Source of the DNA: Streptomyces beihaiensis
GTDB lineage: Bacteria; Actinomycetota; Actinomycetes; Streptomycetales; Streptomycetaceae
Direction of reading: 5' to 3'
Length of the DNA stretch: 43,902 bases
NCBI RefSeq assembly: GCF_026274175.1
Contig: NZ_JAPHNL010000273.1
Span: 1 to 43,902 of the forward strand
Made by a program: the position numbers and the translations under genes. Positions 7,681 through 16,071 of the stretch are shown piece after piece (the stretch's first letter is position 1; each line of letters opens with the position of its first letter). Under the pieces are notes generated by a model. The model was not told the origin of the DNA and did no database searches. It worked only from the letters and a program-made list of their open reading frames with translations.

Positions 7681-8667
7681 TCAGTGGACGGAGTCGAGCT
7701 TCGCGCGCTGGTCCTCGGTGAGGTCGAGGTCGACCGCGCCCAGGCTGTCCTCCAGCTGAGCCACCGAGGAAGCCCCGACCAGCGGGAGAATCGGGATGTC
7801 GCCGCCCATCAGCCAGGACAGGACGACCTGGTTGACGCCGGCCCCGGTCTCGGCCGCCACCTCGCGGACCGCCTTGAGCCGCGGCTGGGTGCCCGCGTGG
7901 TCGAAGCCCGGACCGAGCGGCTTGTCGTCGCGCACGTACGCGCCCGAGATCAGCGGTGAGTACGCGACCTGGGTCAGCTCCGGGTTGGCCCGCAGGTAGC
8001 TGAGCAGGTCGCCGCTGGTCAGGCCCTGGTTGCCGTCGGGCGAGCGCAGACTCGGGATGTCGGTGCGCTGGCGCAGGTAGCTGTGGTGGTGCTGGAGCAC
8101 CTCGTAGCCGGGCACACCCGCGGCCGCGGCCAGGGCGCGGGCCCGCTCGATCCGCCAGGACCAGTGGTTGCTGGCACCGAGCAGACCGGCCACGCCGCCC
8201 GCGACGACGTCGGCGAAGCCCTGGACGGTGTCCTCCAGGGGCGTGTGCTCGTCCATGATGTGCGCGTACAGCAGGTGGATCTTCTCGATGCCGAGGCGCT
8301 CGCGGCTCTCCTCCGCCGCCTCGCGGATGACCTTCGCCGACAGGCCCTCGACGTCGAGGCTGAACGTCCGCGTGGGCTGGTTGGGGCGGGCACCCAGCTT
8401 GGTGGCGATGGTGAACTCGTCGCCGACGCCGCGGGACTTGAGCCAGCGGCCGACCAGCTCCTCGCTCTCGCCGCCCCGGGTGCCGTGCACCCAGAACGCG
8501 TAGTTGTTGGAGGTGTCGATGAAGGTGCCGCCGGCCTCGGCGAACCGGTCGAGGATCGCGAAGGACGTGGCCTCGTCGACGGTGGAGCCGAAGGTCATGG
8601 CGCCGAGGCTCAGCACGCTGACCTCGCGACGGGTCTCGGGGGAGCTTCCGATGACGCGGTACTTCAT
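7681..8667 (-). CDS. Aldo/keto reductase
   Basis: A 328-residue NAD(P)H-dependent oxidoreductase of the AKR (beta/alpha)8-barrel superfamily. The catalytic tetrad is visible as Asp51 and Tyr56 ([10 protein letters not shown]), Lys90 (IATKLG) and His136 (LLYAHIMD). The C-terminal part has the expected cofactor-binding segment ([16 protein letters not shown]). It would reduce a carbonyl to an alcohol; substrate unknown. Good Shine-Dalgarno (AAAGGA) before ATG 8667. Only 17 bases separate it from the upstream thioesterase gene on the same strand, so the two are probably co-transcribed, with the small LuxR-like gene first. Confidence 0.9.
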   Translation of the reverse strand: MKYRVIGSSPETRREVSVLSLGAMTFGSTVDEATSFAILDRFAEAGGTFIDTSNNYAFWVHGTRGGESEELVGRWLKSRGVGDEFTIATKLGARPNQPTRTFSLDVEGLSAKVIREAAEESRERLGIEKIHLLYAHIMDEHTPLEDTVQGFADVVAGGVAGLLGASNHWSWRIERARALAAAAGVPGYEVLQHHHSYLRQRTDIPSLRSPDGNQGLTSGDLLSYLRANPELTQVAYSPLISGAYVRDDKPLGPGFDHAGTQPRLKAVREVAAETGAGVNQVVLSWLMGGDIPILPLVGASSVAQLEDSLGAVDLDLTEDQRAKLDSVH

Positions 8668-8684
8668 GGGGGTGTCCTTTCGGA

Positions 8685-9491
8685 TCAGGTGGGGGCCGGC
8701 AGGTCGGCGCGCAGCTCCGACACGACGGCTTCCAGGTGGGGTACGAGGAAGAAATGGCCGCCCGCGTACGTGCGCAGGCGGAAGGCACCGGTGGTGTGGG
8801 TGCGCCAGGCCCGTGCCTGCGGCTCGTCGACCCGGGGGTCGGTGTCGCCGATGAGCGCGGTGACCGGGCAGTCCAGCGGCTCGGCGCCGCGAAACCGGTA
8901 GGTCTCGGTGGCCACGTAGTCACTGCGCACGGCGGGCAGGATCGCGGCCAGCAGCTCCGGGTGGTCGAGCATCCGCTCGTCGGTGCCGCCGAGCAGCTTC
9001 ATGTCCGCAATGAGACGCGTGTCGTCGGCCAGGTGCACCGAGCCCGGCGCGGGGATCGACGGCGCGCGCCGCCCCGAGACGGTCAGGGCGGCGGGCGGGT
9101 GGCCCGCGTCGCGCAGCCGGCAGGCCACCTCGAAGGCGAGGGAGGCGCCCATGCTGTGTCCGAGGACGGCGAGCGGGCGGTCGAGCAGGGCGCCCGGCGC
9201 GTTCAGGAGTTCGGACGTGATCAGGTCCGCCATGTCGTGCAGCGACTCCACGCACGGCTCCCCGAACCGCTCCTGGCGGCCGGGATACTGGACCACCAGC
9301 ACGTCGGCGTACGGCTCCAGGGCCGCCGACAGCGGGAAGAAGTACGAGGCGTTGCCGCCCGCGTGCGGCAGCACCAGCAGCGGCGGGGCGCCCTGTGGGG
9401 CGCGGTGGAAGCGGCGCAGCCACCGGGAGCCGGTCGGCGGGGCGGGCGGACCGCCCCGGTTCGTGGGCCGGGGACCGGGAGCGTGTGTCAT
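8685..9491 (-). CDS. Type II thioesterase (alpha/beta hydrolase)
   Basis: A 268-residue stand-alone thioesterase of the kind that edits stalled or mis-primed acyl groups on polyketide or non-ribosomal peptide carrier proteins. Visible landmarks are PHAGG (oxyanion region), QYPGRQERF, the nucleophile elbow GHSMGAS with Ser113, the acid in GDTDPRV (Asp216 or Asp218) and His246 in GGHFFLVPH. Length is normal. No carrier-protein, synthase or synthetase module lies in the window, so the enzyme is orphaned here. Its ATG overlaps the upstream stop by four bases (ATGA), pointing to translational coupling with the small upstream gene. Confidence 0.92.
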   Translation of the reverse strand: MTHAPGPRPTNRGGPPAPPTGSRWLRRFHRAPQGAPPLLVLPHAGGNASYFFPLSAALEPYADVLVVQYPGRQERFGEPCVESLHDMADLITSELLNAPGALLDRPLAVLGHSMGASLAFEVACRLRDAGHPPAALTVSGRRAPSIPAPGSVHLADDTRLIADMKLLGGTDERMLDHPELLAAILPAVRSDYVATETYRFRGAEPLDCPVTALIGDTDPRVDEPQARAWRTHTTGAFRLRTYAGGHFFLVPHLEAVVSELRADLPAPT

Positions 9492-9865
9492 GCCGCGCTC
9501 CCCGCCCGCCCGTTGCCGCGGCGGGCACGCCGGGCAGTGATGGGGACCTGCGAGTCCCTGCGGCCGTAACTGCCCAGGTAGATCTCCTGCGCCCGGGCGA
9601 CGGACTCACACAGCGTCGCGAGCGATTCCCTCTGCTCCTCGATCTCGCGCCGCATCCGGTCCATCTGCGCCCCGGCGGCGAGGCGCGGCGGGATGGGGGC
9701 GAGGCTTCCGTCCGAAGCGCGCTGCGTGAGCCCCAGGTCGAACAGGCACTGCGGGCAGTCGCTCGGAACGGGGCTCCCCCGGAGCGTGTCCGCGTAATAA
9801 CGCAGACCGTCGTCGCAGATCTCGACGGACGGTTCTCGGTCACCTTCGTCCGGTTCCATGCACAT
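9488..9865 (-). CDS. Small protein resembling the N-terminal half of a LuxR-type regulator
   Basis: 125 residues. The segments ICDDGLRYYAD, CPQCLFDLGL and PIPPRL, followed by a helical MRREIEEQRESLATL stretch, resemble the N-terminal domain of actinobacterial helix-turn-helix regulators often found with biosynthetic genes; in those proteins a C-terminal LuxR HTH follows. Here the protein ends after a basic tail with no HTH, so it appears truncated. ATG 9865 was chosen because AAGGGGGA lies just upstream; an earlier ATG (9895) lacks this. It is coupled to the thioesterase gene (ATGA overlap). The family assignment comes from memory of sequence pattern and is moderate at best; a novel small protein is the alternative. 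Confidence 0.5.
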   Translation of the reverse strand: MCMEPDEGDREPSVEICDDGLRYYADTLRGSPVPSDCPQCLFDLGLTQRASDGSLAPIPPRLAAGAQMDRMRREIEEQRESLATLCESVARAQEIYLGSYGRRDSQVPITARRARRGNGRAGSAA

Positions 9866-10236
9866 TCGTCCCCCTTGCTGGTTCTCGCATTGCACATTGC
9901 AGCTTCATCCTCCTGGCCCGGCGGCCCGAGGACCGTTCGGGGGCGCATGATTTCGCACGGGGAACCACCACGGATCTTTCATGAATTCGCCGTGCCCAAG
10001 CGCCCGTTCGCACTCAGTCGCACGCACTCGCACGCACTCGCACGCACTCGCACGCAGCCGAGAAAGCGAAGGCAAGAGATGCTCCAGCACGCCCCACGCG
10101 GCGCCGGAACACCCCGTCGGGCGTGACGGCAGGTACGCGTACGGGGCCACGCTCGGCGGAGCCGCCCGTGGCGCCGTCGGCCCGGCGCCAAAACCGTTCG
10201 CCACCGATTTCCCGGAGGTGAGATCCTGGACCCCGT
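9866..10236. other. Divergent intergenic region before hrpA
   Basis: No gene is supported in these 371 bases. The stretch around 9890-9990 is less GC-rich and probably carries the promoter of the minus-strand thioesterase group. A 10-bp tandem repeat sits at 10017-10057. For hrpA, GGAGG at 10214-10218 is about 18 bases before the ATG, further than usual, and an in-frame stop at 10219 excludes an earlier start. Confidence 0.5.
10017..10057. repeat. 10-bp tandem repeat (CACGCACTCG)
   Basis: Three perfect CACGCACTCG units (10021-10050) are flanked by partial copies. Seen directly; no function assigned. Confidence 0.8.
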
Positions 10237-13200
10237 ATGTCTACGCAGCCCGCTCCCTCCGCTGATCGGATCGCCGCCGTGGCCCGGCGCCTGTCCGACC
10301 TGTCCCTGCGCGACGCGCACCGTCTCGGCCGCAGGCTCGAAGGTGCCCGCAAGATCCGGGGGCCCGAGGCCCGCGCCGCCGTCGTCGCCGAGATCGACGC
10401 GGAGGCCGAGAAGGCCGCCGTGCGCACGGACGCGCGCCGTGAGCGCCGGGCGGCGCTCGACGTCACGTATCCCGAGCAGCTTCCGGTCAGCCAGAAGAAG
10501 GACGAGATCGCCGACGCGATCCGCGACCACCAGGTCGTGATCGTCGCAGGTGAGACCGGGTCCGGGAAGACCACCCAGATCCCGAAGATCTGTCTCGACC
10601 TCGGGCGCGGCGTGCGCGGCATGATCGGGCACACCCAGCCGCGCCGCATCGCGGCCCGTACGGTCGCCGAGCGGGTCGCCGAGGAGCTGAGCACGCCGCT
10701 GGGCGAGGCGGTGGGCTGGAAGGTGCGGTTCACCGACCAGGTCGACCAGGACGCCACGTTCGTCAAGCTCATGACGGACGGCATCCTGCTGGCCGAGATC
10801 CAGACCGACCGCGACCTGCGCGCGTACGACACGATCATCATCGACGAGGCTCACGAGCGGTCCCTCAACATCGACTTCCTGCTCGGGTATCTGGCGCAGT
10901 TGCTGCCGCGCAGGCCCGACCTCAAGGTCGTCATCACCTCCGCCACCATCGACCCCGAGCGGTTCTCGCGGCACTTCGGCGACGCGCCGATCGTCGAGGT
11001 CAGCGGGCGTACGTATCCGGTGGAGGTGCGGTACCGGCCGCTGCTCGAAGAGGACAGTGAGGACTCCGACCGGGATCAGATCACCGCGATCACCGATGCC
11101 GTGGAGGAGCTGCAGCGCGAGGGGTCGGGCGACATCCTCGTGTTCCTCTCCGGCGAGCGCGAGATCCGCGACACCGCGGACGCGCTGGAGAAGAAGAAGT
11201 ACCGGAACACCGAGGTCCTTCCCCTCTACGCGCGCCTTTCGCACGCCGAGCAGCACCGTGTCTTCCAGCGGCACAGCGGGCGGCGGATCGTTCTTGCGAC
11301 GAACGTCGCCGAGACCTCGCTCACCGTGCCCGGCATCAAGTACGTGATCGACCCGGGCACCGCCCGTATCTCGCGCTACTCGCACCGCACGAAGGTGCAG
11401 CGGCTGCCCATCGAGCCCGTCAGCCAGGCCAGCGCCAACCAGCGCAAGGGGCGGTGCGGGCGTACCTCGGACGGCATCTGCGTCCGGCTGTACAGCGAGG
11501 ACGACTTCCTCGCCCGGCCGGAGTTCACCGATGCCGAGATCCTGCGCACCAACCTCGCCTCCGTCATCCTGCAGATGACCGCGGCCGGGCTCGGTGACAT
11601 CGAGAAGTTCCCGTTCATCGACCCGCCGGACCACCGCAACATCCGTGACGGCGTCCAGCTGCTCCAGGAGCTCGGGGCGCTCGACCCGAAGCAGAAGGAC
11701 GTACGCAAGCGGCTCACCCAGCAGGGCAGGAAGCTGGCGCAGCTGCCGGTCGACCCGCGGCTCGCCCGGATGGTCCTGGAGGCCGACAAGAACGGGTGCG
11801 TGCGCGAGGTCATGGTGATCGCCGCGGCGCTGTCCATCCAGGACCCGCGCGAGCGGCCGCAGGACAAGCAGGCACAGGCGGACCAGCTGCACGCCCGGTT
11901 CAAGGACGAGACCAGTGACTTCCTGGCCTTCCTGAATCTGTGGCGGTACGTGCGCGAGCAGCAGCGCGAGCTCGGTTCGTCGGCGTTCCGGCGGATGTGC
12001 AAGCGGGAGTACCTGAACTTCCTGCGGATCCGTGAGTGGCAGGACATCTACACCCAGCTGCGGACCGTGGCCAAGCAGATGGGAATTCACCTCAACGACC
12101 CGGACACACCCGCTCCCGACGACCACATCCACATCTCCCTCCTGTCCGGCCTCCTCTCCCACATCGGGATGAAGGACGTGAAGGAGTCCAAGGAGTCAAG
12201 GGAGTCCAGGGAGAAGGATCCCAAGCAGCAGCGCGAGCGGGGCGGGCGCAGTGAGTACGTGGGCGCCCGCAACGCCAAGTTCGCGATCTTCCCGGGCTCC
12301 GCGCTGTTCAGGAAGCCGCCGCGGTTCGTGATGTCCGCCGAGCTCGTGGAGACCTCCCGGCTCTGGGCGCGGGTCAACGCGAAGATCGAGCCCGAGTGGG
12401 TCGAGCCGCTCGCCGAGCACCTGCTCAAGCGCACGTACAGCGAGCCGCACTGGGAGAAGGACCAGGCGGCGGTGATGGCGTACGAGAAGGTGACCTTGTA
12501 CGGTGTCCCGCTGGTCGCGCAGCGGAAGGTGAACTACGGGCGGATCGACCCGGAGGTCTCCCGCGAGCTGTTCATCCGCAACGCGCTGGTCGAGGGCGAC
12601 TGGCGTACGCACCACAAGTTCTTCGCCGACAACCGCAGGCTGCTGACCGAGGTGGAGGAGCTGGAGCACCGGGCGCGGCGCCGTGACATCGTCGTCGACG
12701 ACGAGACGCTCTTCGACTTCTACGACCAGCGGGTCCCGGAGCATGTCGTGTCCGGCGCCCACTTCGACTCGTGGTGGAAGCAGAAGCAGCGCGAGGAGCC
12801 GGAGCTGCTCGACTTCGAGCGGTCCATGCTCATCCGGGAGTCCGCGGAGGCCGTCACCAAGGCGGACTATCCGGACTCCTGGCGGCAGGGGCAGCTGAAG
12901 TTCCGGGTGACCTACCAGTTCGAGCCGGGGGCGGACGCGGACGGTGTGACCGTGCACATTCCGCTGCAGGTGCTCAACCAGGTGTCGGACGAAGGGTTCG
13001 ACTGGCAGATCCCCGGGCTGCGCGAGGAGGTCGTCGTCGAGCTGATCCGGTCGCTGCCGAAGCCGATCCGGCGCAACTACGTGCCCGCGCCGAACTTCGC
13101 GAAGGCGTTCATGGAGCGGGCGGTGCCGTTGCGGGAGCCGCTGACGGTCACGCTCGCGCGTGAGTTGCAGCGGATGGTCGGGGTGCCGGTGTCGGCGGAC

Positions 13201-14265
13201 GACTTCGACCTGTCCCGCGTGCCCGACCATCTGAAGATCACCTTCCGGATCGTCGACGAGCGACGCAGGCGGCTCGCCGAGGACAAGGACCTGGAGGCGC
13301 TGAAGCTGAAGCTCAGGCCGAAGGCGCGGCAGGCGATCTCCAAGGCCGCCGCGGCGACGGCCGAGCGCGCGGGCGGCCCGTCCGTCGAACGCACGGGGCT
13401 GACGGACTGGACGATCGGCACGCTCTCCCGGGTCTTCGAGACGCGGCGGGCCGGGCAGCCCGTCAAGGCGTATCCGGCGCTGGTCGACGACGGCCCGGCG
13501 GCGGGCACCGTCTCCGTACGCCTCTTCGACACCGAGGCCGAGCAGGCGCGGGCCATGTGGAAGGGCACGCGCCGGCTCATCCTGCGGAACATCCCGGTGA
13601 ACCCGGGCAAGTTCGCCTCGGACAAGCTGAGCAACGCGGCGAAGCTCGCCCTGTCGGCCAACCCGCACGGTTCGGTGCAGGCCCTGTTCGAGGACTGCGC
13701 GATGGCGGCGGCGGACCGGCTGATCGCGGAGTTCGGGGGGCCGGTGTGGGACGAGGAGTCCTACCGGAAGCTCTACGACAAGGTGCGCGCCGAGATCGTC
13801 GACACGACCGTGCGGACGGTCGACCAGGTGCAGCAGGTCCTCGCGGCCTGGCAGGCGTGCGAGCGGCGCCTGAAGTCGGCGAAGAGCCCGGCGCTGCTGC
13901 CCAACCTCCAGGACGTGCGGGCGCAGTTGGACGCGCTGGTGAAGCCGGGGTTCGTCACGGCCACGGGAGTGCGCCGCCTGCCGGACCTGCTGCGCTATCT
14001 CGTCGCGGCCGACCGGCGGCTTCAGCAGATGCCGACCAACGTCCAGCGGGACACGACCCGCATGGAGAAGGTCCACGAGATGCAGGACGAGTACGCGTGG
14101 CTGCTCGAACAGATGCCGCAGGGGCGGCCGGTGCCGCGGGAGGTCCTGGACATCCGCTGGATGATCGAGGAGCTGCGGGTCAGCTACTTCGCGCACGCGC
14201 TCGGCACGGCGTATCCGGTCTCGGACAAGCGGATCGTGAAGGCGATCGACGCGCAGGTGCCGTAG
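10237..14265 (+). CDS. hrpA: ATP-dependent RNA helicase HrpA (DEAH-box)
   Basis: A 1342-residue DEAH-box helicase, close to the usual HrpA length of about 1300. Landmarks in order: GETGSGKTT (Walker A, residues 105-113), TQPRR (motif Ia), DEAHER (motif II, from 203), SAT (motif III, 235-237), then the helicase C-terminal lobe with the QRKGRCGR motif VI, the helicase-associated and OB-like regions, and a long C-terminal DUF3418-type domain ending in AHALGTAYPVSDKR. In E. coli HrpA acts on mRNA and on stalled ribosomes. A charged low-complexity insertion (KESKESRESREKD, about residues 646-672) looks lineage-specific. It lies between a decayed locus and a tRNA-Asp gene, and its neighbourhood with bldC and vdh is the conserved Streptomyces arrangement. 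Confidence 0.97.
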   Translation: MSTQPAPSADRIAAVARRLSDLSLRDAHRLGRRLEGARKIRGPEARAAVVAEIDAEAEKAAVRTDARRERRAALDVTYPEQLPVSQKKDEIADAIRDHQVVIVAGETGSGKTTQIPKICLDLGRGVRGMIGHTQPRRIAARTVAERVAEELSTPLGEAVGWKVRFTDQVDQDATFVKLMTDGILLAEIQTDRDLRAYDTIIIDEAHERSLNIDFLLGYLAQLLPRRPDLKVVITSATIDPERFSRHFGDAPIVEVSGRTYPVEVRYRPLLEEDSEDSDRDQITAITDAVEELQREGSGDILVFLSGEREIRDTADALEKKKYRNTEVLPLYARLSHAEQHRVFQRHSGRRIVLATNVAETSLTVPGIKYVIDPGTARISRYSHRTKVQRLPIEPVSQASANQRKGRCGRTSDGICVRLYSEDDFLARPEFTDAEILRTNLASVILQMTAAGLGDIEKFPFIDPPDHRNIRDGVQLLQELGALDPKQKDVRKRLTQQGRKLAQLPVDPRLARMVLEADKNGCVREVMVIAAALSIQDPRERPQDKQAQADQLHARFKDETSDFLAFLNLWRYVREQQRELGSSAFRRMCKREYLNFLRIREWQDIYTQLRTVAKQMGIHLNDPDTPAPDDHIHISLLSGLLSHIGMKDVKESKESRESREKDPKQQRERGGRSEYVGARNAKFAIFPGSALFRKPPRFVMSAELVETSRLWARVNAKIEPEWVEPLAEHLLKRTYSEPHWEKDQAAVMAYEKVTLYGVPLVAQRKVNYGRIDPEVSRELFIRNALVEGDWRTHHKFFADNRRLLTEVEELEHRARRRDIVVDDETLFDFYDQRVPEHVVSGAHFDSWWKQKQREEPELLDFERSMLIRESAEAVTKADYPDSWRQGQLKFRVTYQFEPGADADGVTVHIPLQVLNQVSDEGFDWQIPGLREEVVVELIRSLPKPIRRNYVPAPNFAKAFMERAVPLREPLTVTLARELQRMVGVPVSADDFDLSRVPDHLKITFRIVDERRRRLAEDKDLEALKLKLRPKARQAISKAAAATAERAGGPSVERTGLTDWTIGTLSRVFETRRAGQPVKAYPALVDDGPAAGTVSVRLFDTEAEQARAMWKGTRRLILRNIPVNPGKFASDKLSNAAKLALSANPHGSVQALFEDCAMAAADRLIAEFGGPVWDEESYRKLYDKVRAEIVDTTVRTVDQVQQVLAAWQACERRLKSAKSPALLPNLQDVRAQLDALVKPGFVTATGVRRLPDLLRYLVAADRRLQQMPTNVQRDTTRMEKVHEMQDEYAWLLEQMPQGRPVPREVLDIRWMIEELRVSYFAHALGTAYPVSDKRIVKAIDAQVP

Positions 14266-14287
14266 CCGTCGGGTTACCCAGGGTGAA

Positions 14288-14318
14288 TTCGACCGGCGGG
14301 CCTGCGCTGCTGTAGAGT
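14288..14318 (+). promoter_or_regulatory. Candidate promoter of tRNA-Asp copy 2
   Basis: TTCGAC (14288-14293) and TAGAGT (14313-14318) are separated by 19 bp, about 44 bases before the tRNA. The -10 element is good; the -35 and spacing are imperfect. Confidence 0.4.
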
Positions 14319-14361
14319 CTCGTTTCGCAGCACGGCGCCGGGCGCCGACGCCGCGAAACCT

Positions 14362-14436
14362 GGTCCTGTGGAGCAGTTTGGAGTGCTCGCCACCCTGTCA
14401 AGGTGGAGGCCGCGGGTTCAAATCCCGTCAGGACCG
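14362..14436 (+). tRNA. tRNA-Asp (anticodon GTC), copy 2
   Basis: Identical to the 75-nt gene at 5472-5546, with different flanks on both sides. It has its own candidate promoter and terminator, so it is a separate transcription unit. Confidence 0.95.
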
Positions 14437-14454
14437 CATCAGAAGAAGGCAGTT

Positions 14455-14485
14455 GAGGCTCGCACCGTTCGGTGCGGGCCTCTTC
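14455..14485 (+). terminator. Terminator after tRNA-Asp copy 2
   Basis: GAGGC/GCCTC and CGCACC/GGTGCG form a nearly continuous stem around a GTTC loop, followed by TCTTC. Confidence 0.7.
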
Positions 14486-14550
14486 GCGTGTGTGAGACGC
14501 CTTGACTGGGGAACTCGGGCTCGGTACCCCGGAACCAGGAGGCGGAGCCC

Positions 14551-14778
14551 ATGAACGCGACGGCACGGCGGCACGAGACGCGCGCGCTGTTGCGCGCCCA
14601 CCTCGCCGCCGCGTCCGGCTATCGGCACCTCACCCGGCACTGCCCGGTCTGCCACCAGCTGCTCAGACTCGCGATGACAGCACCCCCGACCCCGGGGCCG
14701 AAGCCCCCCTCGAAGGCCCTGGACGGGCATCAGGACGGCCGCAGGGGCAATGGGGCCCAAAGTCCCTCCAAGGAGTGA
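14551..14778 (+). CDS. DUF6274-type small protein
   Basis: 75 residues. The N-terminal half (RRHETRALLRAHLAAASG, then YRHLTRHCPVCHQLLRLAM) is the conserved core I associate with the Streptomyces DUF6274 family; the C-terminal half is Pro/Gly/Lys-rich and variable. The HCPVCH motif (two Cys and two His within six residues) could bind a metal, but a single such knuckle is not proof. A strong Shine-Dalgarno (GGAGGCGG) precedes ATG 14551. Function unknown; the link to its neighbour bldC is only positional. Confidence 0.8.
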   Translation: MNATARRHETRALLRAHLAAASGYRHLTRHCPVCHQLLRLAMTAPPTPGPKPPSKALDGHQDGRRGNGAQSPSKE

Positions 14779-15099
14779 CCAACGGCGACCTACGCGGCCC
14801 TCAAGAGGTGGGACTCTGGAGGGAGTTCGCAGCCTCCGCCTCCATTAACGCAAGCGCGCCGCCAGCAACAAGAGTTCGAACATGTGACGGGTGTCACCGG
14901 AAGAGTTTTGGAAACACCGTTTCTTACACCCTTCCTACAACGGCTCAATTTAATATGTGCAATTGCACCACCCTGACACATCCACCGCCTAGCCCTTGGC
15001 CGACCTCTTGGCCGACCCCGAACCAGCGCCGGACCGGCCCCGCTCAGAGTCGAACAGGACCACCCACGGCTACCCGCGGGAACCCCGTCCGGCGCGCAC
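14779..15099. other. AT-richer non-coding region between convergent genes
   Basis: These 321 bases lie between the ends of the DUF6274 gene and the bldC terminator and hold no supported ORF. The stretch from about 14875 to 14970 is strikingly less GC-rich than anything nearby (TTTGGAAACACCGTTTCTT, CAATTTAATATG) and contains a perfect 12-bp palindrome GTGCAATTGCAC (14957-14968). Promoter-like sequence is unexpected between two gene ends; a small RNA is possible. Confidence 0.45.
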
Positions 15100-15139
15100 A
15101 AAAAAGATCGCGCTGGACCCGGCGGAGTCCAGCGCGATC
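15100..15139 (-). terminator. Intrinsic terminator of bldC
   Basis: GATCGCGCTGGAC and GTCCAGCGCGATC form a perfect 13-bp stem (15106-15139), followed on the minus strand by six T residues. It lies about 146 bases downstream of the bldC stop. Confidence 0.9.
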
Positions 15140-15285
15140 GACGACGCACCCGTGATGCAGTGGAGATGACGCTTCAGTGGGCGTGGGGCTGTTGGGGCAG
15201 AACCCGCGTCGTATGGAGCATGTGCTCTGGGCACGGGCGGGTTGGGGGACCCGAAGTGCCCGGTTTTACTGCGTTGTGCGGTGCC

Positions 15286-15492
15286 TCAGGCCTCGCTGCG
15301 CTGCTGCGGAATGCCCGCCAGCAGGGCGCGGACCTCGGCCTCGCGGTAACGGCGATGCCCGCCGAGCGTGCGGATCGACGTGAGCTTGCCGGCCTTCGCC
15401 CAGCGCGTGACCGTCTTCGGGTCGACGCGGAACATGGTGGCGACCTCGGCGGGGGTCAGCAGCGGCTCGGCATCAGGGGTGCGAGCGGTCAT
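15286..15492 (-). CDS. bldC: Developmental transcriptional regulator BldC
   Basis: A 68-residue MerR-like winged-helix DNA-binding protein lacking an effector domain. The sequence LLTPAEVATMFRVDPKTVTR forms the helix-turn-helix and TLGGHRRYREAEVRALL the wing and following helix; the whole protein matches my memory of Streptomyces coelicolor BldC essentially residue for residue. BldC delays entry into aerial growth and sporulation and binds DNA cooperatively as head-to-tail oligomers on direct repeats. A good Shine-Dalgarno (AGGAGG) precedes ATG 15492. Its own terminator lies downstream. The long non-coding stretch upstream (15493-16020) is probably its regulatory region. Confidence 0.97.
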   Translation of the reverse strand: MTARTPDAEPLLTPAEVATMFRVDPKTVTRWAKAGKLTSIRTLGGHRRYREAEVRALLAGIPQQRSEA

Positions 15493-16020
15493 GAGCGGCC
15501 TCCTCGGGAGAACCGACGTTCTCGGTTCTTTCCTCTAAATTCTGCACCTTGACCCGCGTTGCCCGAAATGGCGGACGCGAGTCGAGTCGGTTATAGGACG
15601 AACGGCTTGTCCTCGGCACTACAACTACACCATCTGTCCAGCCGCGTCGGCCAAACCGATGGAATTGCCCTCCCAGGTGTTCATCAGCGACGGAAGCCGA
15701 TGGACCATGCCATAGCGGACAGTCACGCGACCGTGACGATCAGTCACAGAGCGCTCAGGAGTCACCGGACCCCCCAAAGACAGTGCGATGCCGAGTGTTC
15801 CGTCCTCAGTTGGACGGAAGGAGCCCTCCCCGGACTCCTTGTCCTATTTTGGCACGAGGAGGGGTGATGGGCGCAAGGTCGGGGTAAGTGCGCTCTATCA
15901 CGCTTGAGCCGTGCTTGAGTCAAACGCCCGGATCGGGACGTAGGTCCTTCGGTCCGCGGGCCGGCGGCCGGTCCGCGGGGGCCGGGTGGTCGGTACGCGG
16001 ACTGGATGAGATTCGCGTAC
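15493..16020. other. Upstream regulatory region of bldC
   Basis: No gene is supported in this long region. Near bldC it is AT-richer (TTCTTTCCTCTAAATTCTG at about 15526-15545). A minus-strand CCTATAACC near 15590-15600 is a candidate -10. Further out are repeated CAGTCAC and GTGAC half-sites (15720-15765) and a duplicated GCTTGAG (15902 and 15912). No terminator for the minus-strand gene ending at 16056 is obvious. Confidence 0.45.
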
Positions 16021-16071
16021 TGGTCAGTTCGCGTACCGGTCAGTTCGCGTACCGGTCAGTTCGCGTACTGG
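16010..16071. repeat. 16-bp tandem repeat containing the stop codon of the upstream gene
   Basis: Three units of (C/T)GGTCAGTTCGCGTAC run from 16021 to 16068, with a partial copy before. On the minus strand each unit reads TAC GCG AAC TGA in its own frame; the last unit is the real C-terminus (Tyr-Ala-Asn-stop) of the gene at 16056. The period of 16 shifts frame by one, so stops fall in all three frames. Confidence 0.85.

Noticed and set aside
9979-12162. 727-codon minus-strand open frame opposite hrpA
   Set aside because: Leu/Val/Arg-rich shadow of the HrpA frame with no motif; HrpA is unmistakable on the other strand.
12196-14196. 666-codon minus-strand open frame opposite hrpA
   Set aside because: Same reason: composition follows the complementary codons of HrpA and shows no domain.
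14288-14361. Small ORF between hrpA and tRNA-Asp
   Set aside because: No start with a ribosome-binding site and no codon bias; the sequence is better explained as a tRNA promoter and leader.
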